Source: Symbiobacterium thermophilum
GTDB lineage: Bacteria; Bacillota; Sulfobacillia; UBA995
Direction: 5' to 3'
Assembly: GCA_020725145.1 (NCBI GenBank)
Contig: DYFO01000021.1
Coordinates: 1 to 36,181 of the forward strand
Length of the DNA: 36,181 nt
Translations under genes and position numbers: made by a program
Notes under the pieces: model-generated
Told to the model about the DNA's origin: nothing
Database searches by the model: none
The model's input: only the letters and a program-made list of their open reading frames with translations
Shown here: piece after piece, positions 19,916-28,391 of the stretch
How the letters are laid out: each line of letters starts with the position of its first letter
How positions within the stretch are numbered: position 1 is the first letter of the stretch

Positions 19916-21847
19916 TTACCCCCGGACCACCGTGTACCGCCCCTCGCGTCGGAAGGGGCGGAACGGCTTGCCTCCGCCTTCGAAGAACTTGGTGAAGAAC
20001 TCCACGAACTGCAGCCGGCCGGCGTGCACGAAACTGCCCAGCGTGCTGACCACCAGGTTGAACACGTGCCCTCCCGCCATCACCCCCGCCGTCACCAGGG
20101 CGCCGACCACCGGCATGCCGCCCACCAGCATGGCGATCTGGTTGACCACGATGCCGATGATGGTGGAGGCCAGACCCAGCGCCAAAAGACGGGCGTACGA
20201 TAACACGTCGCCGAGGTACCCCATCACCCCGTAGAGCCCGAGCAGCCCGGAGAAGGGTTTGAGCAGCCACACCCGCTGCCTGCGCGCCGCGCCCAACGCC
20301 ACCAGCAGCGCGCCCGCGCCCGCCACTCTCGGGGCCCAGGTCGCCAGCGGCTCGCCCAGCGACCCGGCCAGACCGTACAGCACCAGCCCGGGCAGGAACA
20401 CCAGCCATGAACCCTGCTCCCACAGCCCGTCGGCCACCTTGCCTTGCCGCACCTCGAGCGCCAGCTTGATGGCGATGCCCGTCCACACCTGCACGACTCC
20501 CAGGCCCAAGGCGATCACCAGCATGGTCAGCGGATCCCCCACCGGATCCAGCCTGGCCAGCACCTCCCGCGCGAAGACCACCGGTCGCCAGTCGGGCAAA
20601 AGCTGCAGGCTGTCCCCGAACCAGCTGCCGCCCAGGGCGCCGAAGACCACCGCCGCCACCCCGCCCAGCATCAGCAGCCGTGGCAGCCGATCCTCGCCCG
20701 GCTCCAGCCTGAGCTTGCGGATCAGCAGCCACGCCAGCACCGCCAAGGCCAGGCCGTAGCCGGCGTCGGCCAGCGCCAGCCCGAAGAACACGAAGAAGAA
20801 AGGTGCCAGGAGCGGCGTGGGGTCCACCTCGTCGTAGCGGGGATATCCGTAGAGGGTGGTGACCACCTCGAACGGTCGCAGCCAGGCCGGGTTCTCCAGC
20901 ACCACCGGCGGCGCGTCGCCGGGCCGTGGGTCCTCCACCAGCACCGCCGCCTCCAGGTCCCCGAGCGCGGTCTCGAGCATCGGCAGCTGCCGGGCCGGCA
21001 CCCACCCCGTGGCCAGCCCCACCTTCTCCGTACGCCCCAGCCGCAGGGCATCGCGTTCCGCCTGCGCAAGGTAGTGGTCGTGAAGGGCGCGAAGCGCCGG
21101 GCGCAGCTCGGCCAAGGAACGGGCGCGTTCCAAAAGCGCCGCCCGCTCCGCCTCCAGCGCCCGCCGCTCCTGGGTCAGCCGCGCGAGCTCCTCGGCCGGG
21201 CTGCCGCCGAAAGACCCGAAGCTCACCCTCCGGGCGCCCGCCGCCAGCAAGACCTCCTCCACTCCCTCGAGGCTGCGAGGCCACGCCGCCACGAAGGCGA
21301 CCTGCCTTCCGCCGCCTACCCTCCACAGCCCCATCGGCCGTGCCGCCGCTTCCGCGGCGATGGCCTCGAAACCGTCGGCGGCGACCATGTAGGCGCGCAC
21401 GCAGGTCAGCGGGGTGTCGTCGATGTCGGCCAGCCGGGCGTCCAGCTCCCGCCAGGGCTCGAGCAGCCCCTGGGCCACCCCGATCTCCCCGAGTCGCTGG
21501 GCGATCTGCCCCCAGCGCAGATCGTCGGCCGCCACCTGTCCCGAGACCGCTCCGGCGTCTACCTTCTCACCCAGCGCCGCCGCCGCGGCCGGCGAAAGCT
21601 TGTCCTTCAAGGTCAGAAAAGAAGCGAGCAATCCCTTGCGTTCGGGCACGAAACGGTCGAGGTAGGAAAGGGCGTGGGCCAAACGCTCGACCATGGCGGC
21701 GGGCTGCCCCGGCTGTCCTTCTTCCAGCCTGACGTCCTCGGGCGTCTCCAGCTGTAGCACGCCGGCAGCCTGCAGCGCCGCCAGGATCGCGTCCCGGCGC
21801 TCGAGCCCAAACAGCACCGCCACCCGCTTCATCCTAGCGACGGCCAT
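19916..21847 (-). CDS. atpI: V-type ATPase subunit I/a (membrane stator)
   Basis: 643 residues. A cytoplasmic half (about 1-330) with coiled coils is followed by a membrane half with about seven or eight helices (about 335-620). The conserved motif LSYARLLALGLA carries the arginine that works against the rotor glutamate during ion transport. Other family features are the MAVxxM start, FGLALADAGYGL and AGGHVFNLVVSTLGSFVHAGRLQFVEFF. ATG at 21847 is preferred because MAVARM resembles the NtpI start of other Bacillota; a second ATG at 21832 is possible. The start overlaps the end of the H/G gene by 14 bases. Confidence 0.94.
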   Translation of the reverse strand: MAVARMKRVAVLFGLERRDAILAALQAAGVLQLETPEDVRLEEGQPGQPAAMVERLAHALSYLDRFVPERKGLLASFLTLKDKLSPAAAAALGEKVDAGAVSGQVAADDLRWGQIAQRLGEIGVAQGLLEPWRELDARLADIDDTPLTCVRAYMVAADGFEAIAAEAAARPMGLWRVGGGRQVAFVAAWPRSLEGVEEVLLAAGARRVSFGSFGGSPAEELARLTQERRALEAERAALLERARSLAELRPALRALHDHYLAQAERDALRLGRTEKVGLATGWVPARQLPMLETALGDLEAAVLVEDPRPGDAPPVVLENPAWLRPFEVVTTLYGYPRYDEVDPTPLLAPFFFVFFGLALADAGYGLALAVLAWLLIRKLRLEPGEDRLPRLLMLGGVAAVVFGALGGSWFGDSLQLLPDWRPVVFAREVLARLDPVGDPLTMLVIALGLGVVQVWTGIAIKLALEVRQGKVADGLWEQGSWLVFLPGLVLYGLAGSLGEPLATWAPRVAGAGALLVALGAARRQRVWLLKPFSGLLGLYGVMGYLGDVLSYARLLALGLASTIIGIVVNQIAMLVGGMPVVGALVTAGVMAGGHVFNLVVSTLGSFVHAGRLQFVEFFTKFFEGGGKPFRPFRREGRYTVVRG

Positions 21848-22160
21848 AGGCTTGTACGACCCTCTCTTTCACCAGGGCCACCGCTTCGGTCAGGTGCCGC
21901 AAGGCCTCCTCGCGCACCCGGGCGGCCTCCGCCCGTGCCTCTTCCAGCAAGGCGGCCGCCTCCGCCTTGGCCGCGGCCTCCGCCATCACCACCGCCTCGC
22001 GGGCCTCCAGCTCGGCCTCGGCGATCGCGCGGCGTCTTGTTTCCTCGGCCGCCTGTTCGGCCTCCGCCACCTGAGCCTCCGCCTGCACCCGGGCGGCGGC
22101 CACGCTCTCGCGGCAGGCCTGCTCGGCCCTTTCTATCCTGAGGAGGACGTCCTTGAGCAT
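21834..22160 (-). CDS. atpH: V-type ATPase subunit H/G (peripheral stalk coiled coil)
   Basis: 108 residues, one alanine- and glutamate-rich coiled coil throughout, ending in LTEAVALVKERVVQAYG. It matches the small stalk subunit (AhaH/NtpF type) that pairs with subunit E, and it is the first gene of the operon, as expected. ATG at 22160 is preferred because AGGTGAG lies five bases upstream; a GTG at 22169 overlaps that site. The sequence is low in complexity, so the call leans on position. It follows rnj by 70 bases on the same strand with no strong terminator or promoter between, so read-through from rnj is possible. Confidence 0.85.
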   Translation of the reverse strand: MLKDVLLRIERAEQACRESVAAARVQAEAQVAEAEQAAEETRRRAIAEAELEAREAVVMAEAAAKAEAAALLEEARAEAARVREEALRHLTEAVALVKERVVQAYGRR

Positions 22161-22230
22161 CGGTCTCACCTACCTGCGACTTGTCCCGACCACCACGTTT
22201 TCTTGCTCCGATCCCGCCGATCCTTGCGGG

Positions 22231-23928
22231 TCATTGCGCGACAATTCCCCTCTCCTCCCCGACCTCGAGGATCAGGGGTAAAAGCACGGGTCGCCGTCCG
22301 GTGCGCTCGTGCAAAAACCTCCCCAGCGCGTCGCGCACGGCCGCCTTGACCGCCGGCCAGTCGCCCAGACGTTGCGGTCCCAGTCGCCGCAAGGCCTCTT
22401 CCACCTTCTGGCGTCCCTCGTTCATCAGCCCCTCCGCCTCCCTCACGTACACGAAGCCGCGGGAGACGATGTCGGGGCCGGCGACCACCTTCTGGCTTGT
22501 GCGGTCCAGCACCAGGAAGACCACCACCACACCCTCCTGGGCCAGCTGCAGGCGATCGCGCAGCACCACGCTACCCACATCGCCGATGCCCAGGCCGTCT
22601 ACCATCACGTTCTCGGCCGGCACGCGACCGGCGTCCCGCACCCTGTCGGGGGTGAACTCCAGCACCACTCCGTTCTCGGCCACCGCCACGTTGCGGTCCG
22701 GTATCCCCAGCTCGCGTGCGAGCTCGGCATGCCGCACCAGGTGACGGTAGTGGCCGTGGATGGGCACGAAGAACCTGGGCTTGACCAGGTTGATCATCAG
22801 CTTGAGCTCTTCCCGGCTGGCATGGCCCGACACGTGCACCCCGCGGTGGGCCTCGTAGACGACCTCCGCCCCCCGCCGGAAGAGCTGATCGATGGTGCGG
22901 GCCACCAGCCTCTCGTTGCCGGGCACGGGGGTGGCCGCGATCACCACGGTGTCGCCCTGCCTGACCTCGGCCCGCCGGTACTCGCCGTTGGCCATCCGCG
23001 CAAGCGCCGAGAGGGGCTCGCCCTGGCTGCCGGTGGTCAGCAGCACCACCCCGGTGTCGCGAAGCCGATTGGCCTCCTCCACCTCCACCAGCACCCCCTC
23101 GGGCACCTCGAGGTAACCCAGACGCGAGGCCACCTCCACCGTGCGTTCCATGCTCCTGCCCACCACCGCCACCCGGCGCCCGGCCTTCCTCGCGAACCAC
23201 AGCACCTGCTGGATGCGGTGGACGTTGGAGGCGAAGGTGGTGACCAGCACCCTTCCCGAAGCGGTGCGGAAGATCTCGTCCAGCGCCTTGCCTACCTGCT
23301 TTTCCGAGGGGGTGAAGCCCGGGCGGTCGGCATTGGTGCTGTCCGACAGCAGGACCAGCACGCCGCGTTGTGCGTATTCGGCCAACCGGTGTAAGTCGGA
23401 CACCTTGCCGTCCACCGGCGTCTGGTCGAACTTGAAGTCTCCGGTGTGCACCACCAGTCCGGTCGGCGAGTCGATGGCCAGGCCCACGCAGTCGGCGATG
23501 CTGTGGTTGACCCGGAAGGTCTCCACTGCGAAGCAGGCCACGGTGAACTTCTCTCCGGGGCTGACCCGCCGCGACCCTGCGGGCAACCGCACGCCCTGCT
23601 CCTGGAGCTTGTCCTCCAGCAGCCCGAGCGCCAGCCCGGTGGCGTAGACCGGTACCTCCACCTCCTTGAGAAGGTAGGGCACCGCGCCCAGGTGGTCCTC
23701 GTGACCGTGGGTGATGACCAGCCCCCGCAGCTTGTCCCGGTGCTCGACGAGGTAGCTGAAGTCGGGCAGCACCACGTCCACGCCGAGGTCCTCGTCGCGG
23801 GGGAAGGTCAGGCCGGCGTCGACGATGAGCATGTCGTCGCCGTGCCCGAATACCATCATGTTCTTGCCAACCTCACCCAGACCCCCGATGAAGGCCACCG
23901 TCAGGGCCTGGTCTTTCCTTTTCGACAA
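22231..23928 (-). CDS. rnj: Ribonuclease J
   Basis: 565 residues, a metallo-beta-lactamase/beta-CASP ribonuclease with endonuclease and 5'-to-3' exonuclease activity, central to RNA decay in Bacillota. The metal motif is H74-x-H76-x-D78-H79 (THGHEDHLGAVP). Further signatures are IVDAGLTFP, VGLAIDSPTGLVVHTGDFKFD, LLSDSTNADRPG, TTFASNVHRIQQ, VHVSGHASREELKLM and PIHGHYRHL. A C-terminal RNase J domain follows (about 450-565). Length fits the family (about 555). The TTG start at 23928 is fixed by AGGAGGAA seven bases upstream. RNase J1 and J2 cannot be told apart here. Confidence 0.96.
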   Translation of the reverse strand: MSKRKDQALTVAFIGGLGEVGKNMMVFGHGDDMLIVDAGLTFPRDEDLGVDVVLPDFSYLVEHRDKLRGLVITHGHEDHLGAVPYLLKEVEVPVYATGLALGLLEDKLQEQGVRLPAGSRRVSPGEKFTVACFAVETFRVNHSIADCVGLAIDSPTGLVVHTGDFKFDQTPVDGKVSDLHRLAEYAQRGVLVLLSDSTNADRPGFTPSEKQVGKALDEIFRTASGRVLVTTFASNVHRIQQVLWFARKAGRRVAVVGRSMERTVEVASRLGYLEVPEGVLVEVEEANRLRDTGVVLLTTGSQGEPLSALARMANGEYRRAEVRQGDTVVIAATPVPGNERLVARTIDQLFRRGAEVVYEAHRGVHVSGHASREELKLMINLVKPRFFVPIHGHYRHLVRHAELARELGIPDRNVAVAENGVVLEFTPDRVRDAGRVPAENVMVDGLGIGDVGSVVLRDRLQLAQEGVVVVFLVLDRTSQKVVAGPDIVSRGFVYVREAEGLMNEGRQKVEEALRRLGPQRLGDWPAVKAAVRDALGRFLHERTGRRPVLLPLILEVGEERGIVAQ

Positions 23929-23950
23929 ACGGGTTCCTCCTGTACATCAA

Positions 23951-24012
23951 GGCGGCCCCTGCCGCCCTTTTCCTTCACATACCAACGGGCCGGCTCGTGG
24001 CCCAACCGGCCC
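23951..24012 (-). promoter_or_regulatory. Structured 5' leader of the rnj mRNA
   Basis: Two perfect inverted repeats lie in the roughly 90-base leader: 23951-23956/23961-23966 (six pairs, four-base loop) and 23987-23993/24006-24012 (seven pairs, GGGCCGG with CCGGCCC, 12-base loop). Neither is followed by a T run, so they are not ordinary terminators. Leader structures could stabilise the message or be targets of RNase J itself, but this is inference. Confidence 0.5.
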
Positions 24013-24022
24013 TACGTCAAAC

Positions 24023-24051
24023 ATTATAACGCTTCCCAGCATGCTTGGCAA
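24023..24051 (-). promoter_or_regulatory. Sigma-A-type promoter of rnj
   Basis: Read on the minus strand, TTGCCA (24051-24046) and a perfect TATAAT (24028-24023) are 17 bases apart. Transcription would start near 24016. A near-palindrome centred on AGCATGCT (24035-24048) fills the spacer and might bind a repressor. Confidence 0.85.
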
Positions 24052-24139
24052 AGAAAAGGCCGTGCCACTTTATCCCCGGTAGGTGACCGGCACACTGGTG
24101 GCGAATGGAAATGCACCGTGCAATAGGGGGGATGTACCG

Positions 24140-25297
24140 GTGTCCACCGTTGAACGCTGGCTGGAACACATTCGCATGTTTTCCCAGGTCATAGGCCCCC
24201 GCGGCCCCGGTACCGCCGGCGAGGAGGCCGCGCTCCGCTGGGCCGCGCTGGCACTGACCCACGCCGGCCTGGAGCCCGAAGAGGATCGCTTCCCGACCGC
24301 CGGCTCGGTCTTCCGGCCCCACCTGGTAGCAGCCGTGGGCATGCTGGCCGCCTTCGCGCTGTACCCCTTCCTCCCTTGGCCGGCCACGGTCCTGGCGGCC
24401 GTGGTGGTGGTCTCGGAGATCCTGGAGCTGACGCTGCGCCCCAACCCCCTGCAGTGGGTACTTCCCCGGACCCGCAGCGGCAACGTCTTCGCCGTGGTGG
24501 AACCTTCCGGACAGCCCGAGCAGGACCTGGTCCTCGTCGGCCATCTCGACACGCAGCGCACGCCGAAGATCTTCAGCTCGCCCGGCTGGTTCCGGGCCTA
24601 CCGCATCTTCTCGACCGTCGCGTTCATGGGCTTCGTGCTCACGGTGCCGGCATACGCCCTGGGAGCCGCCTTCCGGTGGCCATGGGTCTGGCCGGCCTCC
24701 ACCGTCACCGCGGTGTTCGCCCTCCTGCTGGCGGCCCTGTGCCTGGAGGCGGACGGCAGCCCCTTCACCGCCGGCGCCAACGACAACGCCACGGGAGCTG
24801 GTCTCGTGCTGGTGCTGGCCCAGGAGCTCGCCGCCCGGCCGCTTGCGCGCACCCGCGTCTGGTACGTGTGCACCGGCTCCGAGGAGGCCCTGCACGAAGG
24901 GGCCAGGACCTTCTTCCGCCGCCACCTGCCGCGGATGACGCGGCCGCGCGCCCTGGTGTTCGAGATGCTGGGGTGCGCCGGACCTGCCTGGCTGGTGAAG
25001 GAGGGGATCGTGCTGCCGCTTTATTCCGACCGCACTCTTCGCGCCCTCGCCTCCAAGGTGGCGGCGGAGAACCCCGATATCGGTGCCCACCCCGTCCGTC
25101 TCACCGGTGGGGTGACGGAGATGTCGGATGCGCTGCTCGCCGGCGTGCCGGCCATCACCCTGATCGGCCTGACCCGCGAGGGCGCGGCCCCCCACTGGCA
25201 TCTGCCCACCGACACCTGGGACAAGATAGATCCTGAGGTGCTGGGCCGCGCCCACCGTTTCGCGCTTGAGCTGGTGCGGGCGGTGGATGCCACGTAG
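24140..25297 (+). CDS. Membrane-embedded M28-family zinc peptidase
   Basis: 385 residues. The M28 metal-binding set is visible: H135 and D137 in VGHLDTQ, D215 in GANDNATGAG, E248-E249 in GSEEA, E275 in FEMLG and H354 in PHWHLPTDTWDKI. Aminopeptidases or carboxypeptidases of this clan use two zinc ions. Unusually, hydrophobic segments interrupt the catalytic domain: two within about 61-96, before the first metal ligand, and two within about 155-203, between the first ligand and D215. The GTG start at 24140 is chosen because AGGGGGG lies about nine bases upstream; the frame is open to 24083. The gene is divergent from rnj and ends ten bases from the convergent TRAP permease gene. The substrate is unknown. 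Confidence 0.88.
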   Translation: MSTVERWLEHIRMFSQVIGPRGPGTAGEEAALRWAALALTHAGLEPEEDRFPTAGSVFRPHLVAAVGMLAAFALYPFLPWPATVLAAVVVVSEILELTLRPNPLQWVLPRTRSGNVFAVVEPSGQPEQDLVLVGHLDTQRTPKIFSSPGWFRAYRIFSTVAFMGFVLTVPAYALGAAFRWPWVWPASTVTAVFALLLAALCLEADGSPFTAGANDNATGAGLVLVLAQELAARPLARTRVWYVCTGSEEALHEGARTFFRRHLPRMTRPRALVFEMLGCAGPAWLVKEGIVLPLYSDRTLRALASKVAAENPDIGAHPVRLTGGVTEMSDALLAGVPAITLIGLTREGAAPHWHLPTDTWDKIDPEVLGRAHRFALELVRAVDAT

Positions 25298-25307
25298 TGA
25301 GGAGCGT

Positions 25308-27230
25308 TCACAACCCCGCGGCGGCCCGGCTGCGGTGAGGCGCCACCGCCTGCAGGAAGAAAGCCAACCCGACCAGGCCCATTCCCACGAGATCGGTGAC
25401 CAGTCCGGGGCGGATCAGGACCAGGGCGCCGGCAAGACACAGCAACCTGGAAACCGGTCCCGCCTTTCCCATCACCCAGCCCTCGATGGCGCAGGCAAGG
25501 GCGAAAATACCCAGGACCGCGCTGAGGAGGGTCAGTGCGATCTCGAGGACCGTGCCCACCATCAAAAGCGAGGGGCCGAAGATGAACATGTACGGGATGA
25601 TAAAGGCGGCCAGCGACAGTTTCCAGGCGGTAACCGCCGTGACCATAAGGTCCGACTGCGCGACCATGGCTCCGGCGTAGGCGGCGGCGGCAACGGGCGG
25701 GGTCACCGCCGACATGCATGCGAAGAAGAAGACGAAGAAGTGGGCGAACAAGGGCTGGACACCCAACTGGATGAGCACCGGCACCACCAAGGGCACCTGT
25801 ATGATGTAGGCCGCCACCGTGGGCAGTCCCATCCCCAGGATGATGGAGGTGCACATCACCAGGAAGAGGGCAGTCAGCAGCGAGTCGCCGGCTACCGCCA
25901 GCACCAGGTTGGTCAACCCCGTTCCCAGGCCCGTCAGCATGACCAGGGAGGTGATGATCCCCGCGGTACCGATGGCCACCACCACCGGAACCGCCATCCG
26001 GGCCCCGTCGGCCAGGGCGTCCAGCAACCCCCAGAGCTTGAGGCGGCCCCGGGGACGGATCAGCCGCACGAGAAGGAGGGAGAGTACTCCCACGGTGGCC
26101 GCGCGAAGCGGTGAGTAGCCCTGGAGCAGGAACCACACGATCAGCATGACGGGGACTAAGAACTCCACCCCGGACAGAAAAGAAGTCTTCAGCCCCGGCA
26201 GCTCGTCCCGCTTCAGTCCCCTCAAGCCCAGCCTCGCCGCCTGGAAATCGATCATCAAGAGCACGCTCAGGTAGAACAGCAGCGCGGGGATGACGGCCGT
26301 CTTGCACACCTGTATGTAAGGCACACCGAGCATCTCGGCGATCACGAAAGCCGCGGCCCCCATGATGGGTGGGGTGAACTGCCCCCCGGTGGAAGCCGCC
26401 GCCTCCACCGCCCCCGCGTAGTGCGGCCGGTAGCCGATGCGCTTCATGAGAGGGATGGTGATCGAACCCGTGGTGAGCACGTTGGCGATGGCGGTGCCGT
26501 TGATCATACCCATGAACCCGCTGGCCAGCACGGCGGTCTTCGCCGGCCCTCCCCGAAACCTGCCGGTCAGGCTGAGAGCCAGGTTGATGAAAAAGTCGCC
26601 GGCACCGGTTCTTTGCATGAGCGCCCCGAAGAGGATGAACATGAACAGGTAGGTGGCCGATATGCCGGCAAGCGACCCGAAGATGCCGCGGGATGAGTAA
26701 AACAGGTGATCCACGACCATCTCGAAGCTGAACCCGCGGTGTGTCAGGATTCCCGGCAGGTAGGGACCGATGAAGCAGTACACGATGAACAAGGCGGCAA
26801 GCACCGGCAGCGCACCGCCCACCGTCCTCCTCGTAGCCTCCAGAAAGAGGATCACTCCCACCGCGCCCAGCGCGATCTGGACCGGTGTGAGGGGGCTGAC
26901 GTACGGCATGCGTCGCAGCACCCAGTCGGCGTTCAGGGCCACGTACCCCACGCTGGCCAGTGTCAGCAGCACCAGGAGATAGTCGAACACGTGAAGGACC
27001 CGTGCCAGCCCGGACGATCTGGGTCTGACGGCCGGATAGAGAAGGAAGACAAGCGCCAGTCCGAACAGCAAGTGGACCGACCTCTGCACCGGTGCGTTCA
27101 ACAGCCCGAACAGGGCCGTGTATAGCTGGAACAGCGTCATGCCCAGGGCCACGAGCCCCGCAAGCACCTTGTCGACGCCCGTGAGCTGCCGGATCCTGTG
27201 GCTCATGAAGTCGGCCGGCGAACCGACCAC
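25308..27230 (-). CDS. TRAP transporter permease, fused small and large subunits (TAXI type)
   Basis: 640 residues with some 16-18 hydrophobic segments. The first quarter (about 20-150) corresponds to the small DctQ-like subunit; the rest is the large DctM-like subunit. Conserved motifs include GFMGMINGTAIANVLTTGSI, AAASTGGQFTPPIMGAAAF, IILGMGLPTVAAYI and FFFACMSAVTPPVAAAAYAG. Fused permeases of this size are typical of TAXI-type TRAP systems, which import organic acids by ion symport, commonly Na+. GTG at 27230 follows GGGGGGAG. The gene is the last of the operon, separated from the binding-protein gene by 125 bases holding a large inverted repeat. The substrate cannot be read from the sequence. 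Confidence 0.94.
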   Translation of the reverse strand: MVGSPADFMSHRIRQLTGVDKVLAGLVALGMTLFQLYTALFGLLNAPVQRSVHLLFGLALVFLLYPAVRPRSSGLARVLHVFDYLLVLLTLASVGYVALNADWVLRRMPYVSPLTPVQIALGAVGVILFLEATRRTVGGALPVLAALFIVYCFIGPYLPGILTHRGFSFEMVVDHLFYSSRGIFGSLAGISATYLFMFILFGALMQRTGAGDFFINLALSLTGRFRGGPAKTAVLASGFMGMINGTAIANVLTTGSITIPLMKRIGYRPHYAGAVEAAASTGGQFTPPIMGAAAFVIAEMLGVPYIQVCKTAVIPALLFYLSVLLMIDFQAARLGLRGLKRDELPGLKTSFLSGVEFLVPVMLIVWFLLQGYSPLRAATVGVLSLLLVRLIRPRGRLKLWGLLDALADGARMAVPVVVAIGTAGIITSLVMLTGLGTGLTNLVLAVAGDSLLTALFLVMCTSIILGMGLPTVAAYIIQVPLVVPVLIQLGVQPLFAHFFVFFFACMSAVTPPVAAAAYAGAMVAQSDLMVTAVTAWKLSLAAFIIPYMFIFGPSLLMVGTVLEIALTLLSAVLGIFALACAIEGWVMGKAGPVSRLLCLAGALVLIRPGLVTDLVGMGLVGLAFFLQAVAPHRSRAAAGL

Positions 27231-27269
27231 CGCTTCTCCCCCCTATGTCAGACCCCGGCGCCATGAGGA

Positions 27270-27340
27270 GAGAGGGAGGAAACCGATCCGTCGCGGGCGA
27301 GTACGAGCCGTGATCTGGGCTGCGAAGGTTCCTCCCTCTC
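27270..27340 (-). repeat. Large intercistronic inverted repeat between binding protein and permease genes
   Basis: GAGAGGGAGGAAACC (27270-27284) and GGTTCCTCCCTCTC (27327-27340) are complementary over 14 bases with one bulge, and enclose a 42-base loop. No T run follows on the minus strand. In the mRNA this stem would sit between the two genes. It could cause partial termination or protect the upstream message from 3' decay, which would give more binding protein than permease. Confidence 0.6.
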
Positions 27341-27355
27341 CCAAGACCTGCTCGC

Positions 27356-28360
27356 TCAATTCAGGGCCCCGACCTCGCGGTAGTATCGCGCCGCGCCGGG
27401 GTGTAGCTTCACGCCACAGAGGGCCTGCAGGGCCCGCCGGGGAGTCAGCCCCTTGAAGACCTCGTGAACCGTGGCAAGGTGATCGACGTTTTCAAAGATG
27501 AGCCTGGTCATCTGGTAGGCCGTCTCCTCGTCGAAGTCGTCCCTGATGAGAAGGATGCCGCCGCTCACCATGGTGAGCACATCCTGGTTCTGACCCGGGT
27601 AGGTCCCCGCGGGGATGGTCCCCAGCTCGTAGTAGGGGTTGTACTGCTTGAGCTTTTCCAGATCTTCCTCCCGCAGCGTGAGCATGATCGAGCGGCGGGC
27701 CATGGTAAGCTGAAGCACCGAGGCGGCTCCCGGCTGGATGGTGCCGCAGTTGACGTCGATCGCGCGGTCGATGTACTGCATGAACGCGTCCGACATCTCC
27801 ATGGGACGATAGCGCACTTCGTCGTAGATACCGTATACCTCGAGAATCCTCCGCACCATTATCTCGGTGACGTCACCGACCTGCCCCGGGCAGACGGACA
27901 GCCCGCGAACGTTGTTCCAGGTCGTCACGCCGGTCTCCGCTCCGGGGATGCCCGTGTCCAGTCCCGCCGAGGCGTGCAGGTAAGTTACGTAGATGACTCC
28001 CAGGGCGCTGAACCGGTCGTACCTGGCGTCAAAAGGCGGGTTACCCTGCATGGCATCGTAGGCGCCGACGGAGTGGCTCCATGCCAGGTCGAAAGTCCCC
28101 TTGTGAATGCCCACGTAATTGGCCGCCCCCGAGCCCTCGATCACGGTTACCGACAACCCCTCGATGTTGTCCTCCCAGATCTTGGCCAGGGCGGTGGAAA
28201 GGGGCATCCACGTGCCCACGGTAGGCCCGGCGGAGACCACGATATGCGAGGGCCTCACGGCCTTCTCCTGCTCCCTGCAACCGGCGGACAGCACCAGCGC
28301 AAGCAGCAGGAGCATCCCCAGCAGCAGGCTGATACAGGCCTTCCCTTTCTTCCTACTCAT
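27356..28360 (-). CDS. TAXI-family TRAP transporter substrate-binding lipoprotein
   Basis: 334 residues. The signal peptide (charged start, hydrophobic 9-24) ends in a lipobox LSAGC with C28 as lipidation site. The mature part has the TAXI fold signatures: VVSAGPTVGTWMPLSTALAK, then VIEGSGAANYVGIHKGTFDLAW, and the later VNCGTIQPGAAS region. It would present a ligand, probably an organic acid or amino acid, to the fused permease encoded next. It starts 31 bases after the acyl-CoA synthetase stop on the same strand, so it belongs to that operon. Confidence 0.9.
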   Translation of the reverse strand: MSRKKGKACISLLLGMLLLLALVLSAGCREQEKAVRPSHIVVSAGPTVGTWMPLSTALAKIWEDNIEGLSVTVIEGSGAANYVGIHKGTFDLAWSHSVGAYDAMQGNPPFDARYDRFSALGVIYVTYLHASAGLDTGIPGAETGVTTWNNVRGLSVCPGQVGDVTEIMVRRILEVYGIYDEVRYRPMEMSDAFMQYIDRAIDVNCGTIQPGAASVLQLTMARRSIMLTLREEDLEKLKQYNPYYELGTIPAGTYPGQNQDVLTMVSGGILLIRDDFDEETAYQMTRLIFENVDHLATVHEVFKGLTPRRALQALCGVKLHPGAARYYREVGALN

Positions 28361-28391
28361 TCCCAGGTTCCCCCCGTCTGGCTGATGTTGG

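Noticed and set aside
22161-22230. A separate promoter or terminator between rnj and the V-ATPase operon
   Set aside because: No -10/-35 pair and no stem with a T run stand out in the 70 bases; a promoter inside rnj or read-through cannot be excluded.
24017-25255. A 412-residue open frame antisense to the M28 peptidase gene
   Set aside because: No ribosome binding site or family signature, and the opposite strand encodes a protein with a full set of metal ligands.
25298-25307. A terminator between the convergent peptidase and TRAP permease genes
   Set aside because: Only ten bases separate the stop codons, and no stem followed by a T run was found in either direction.
25021-27264. A 747-residue minus-strand open frame over the TRAP permease and peptidase genes
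   Set aside because: It is a shadow frame, rich in G, H, R and P without domain features, produced by high GC. The TRAP permease frame on the same strand is clearly the real gene.
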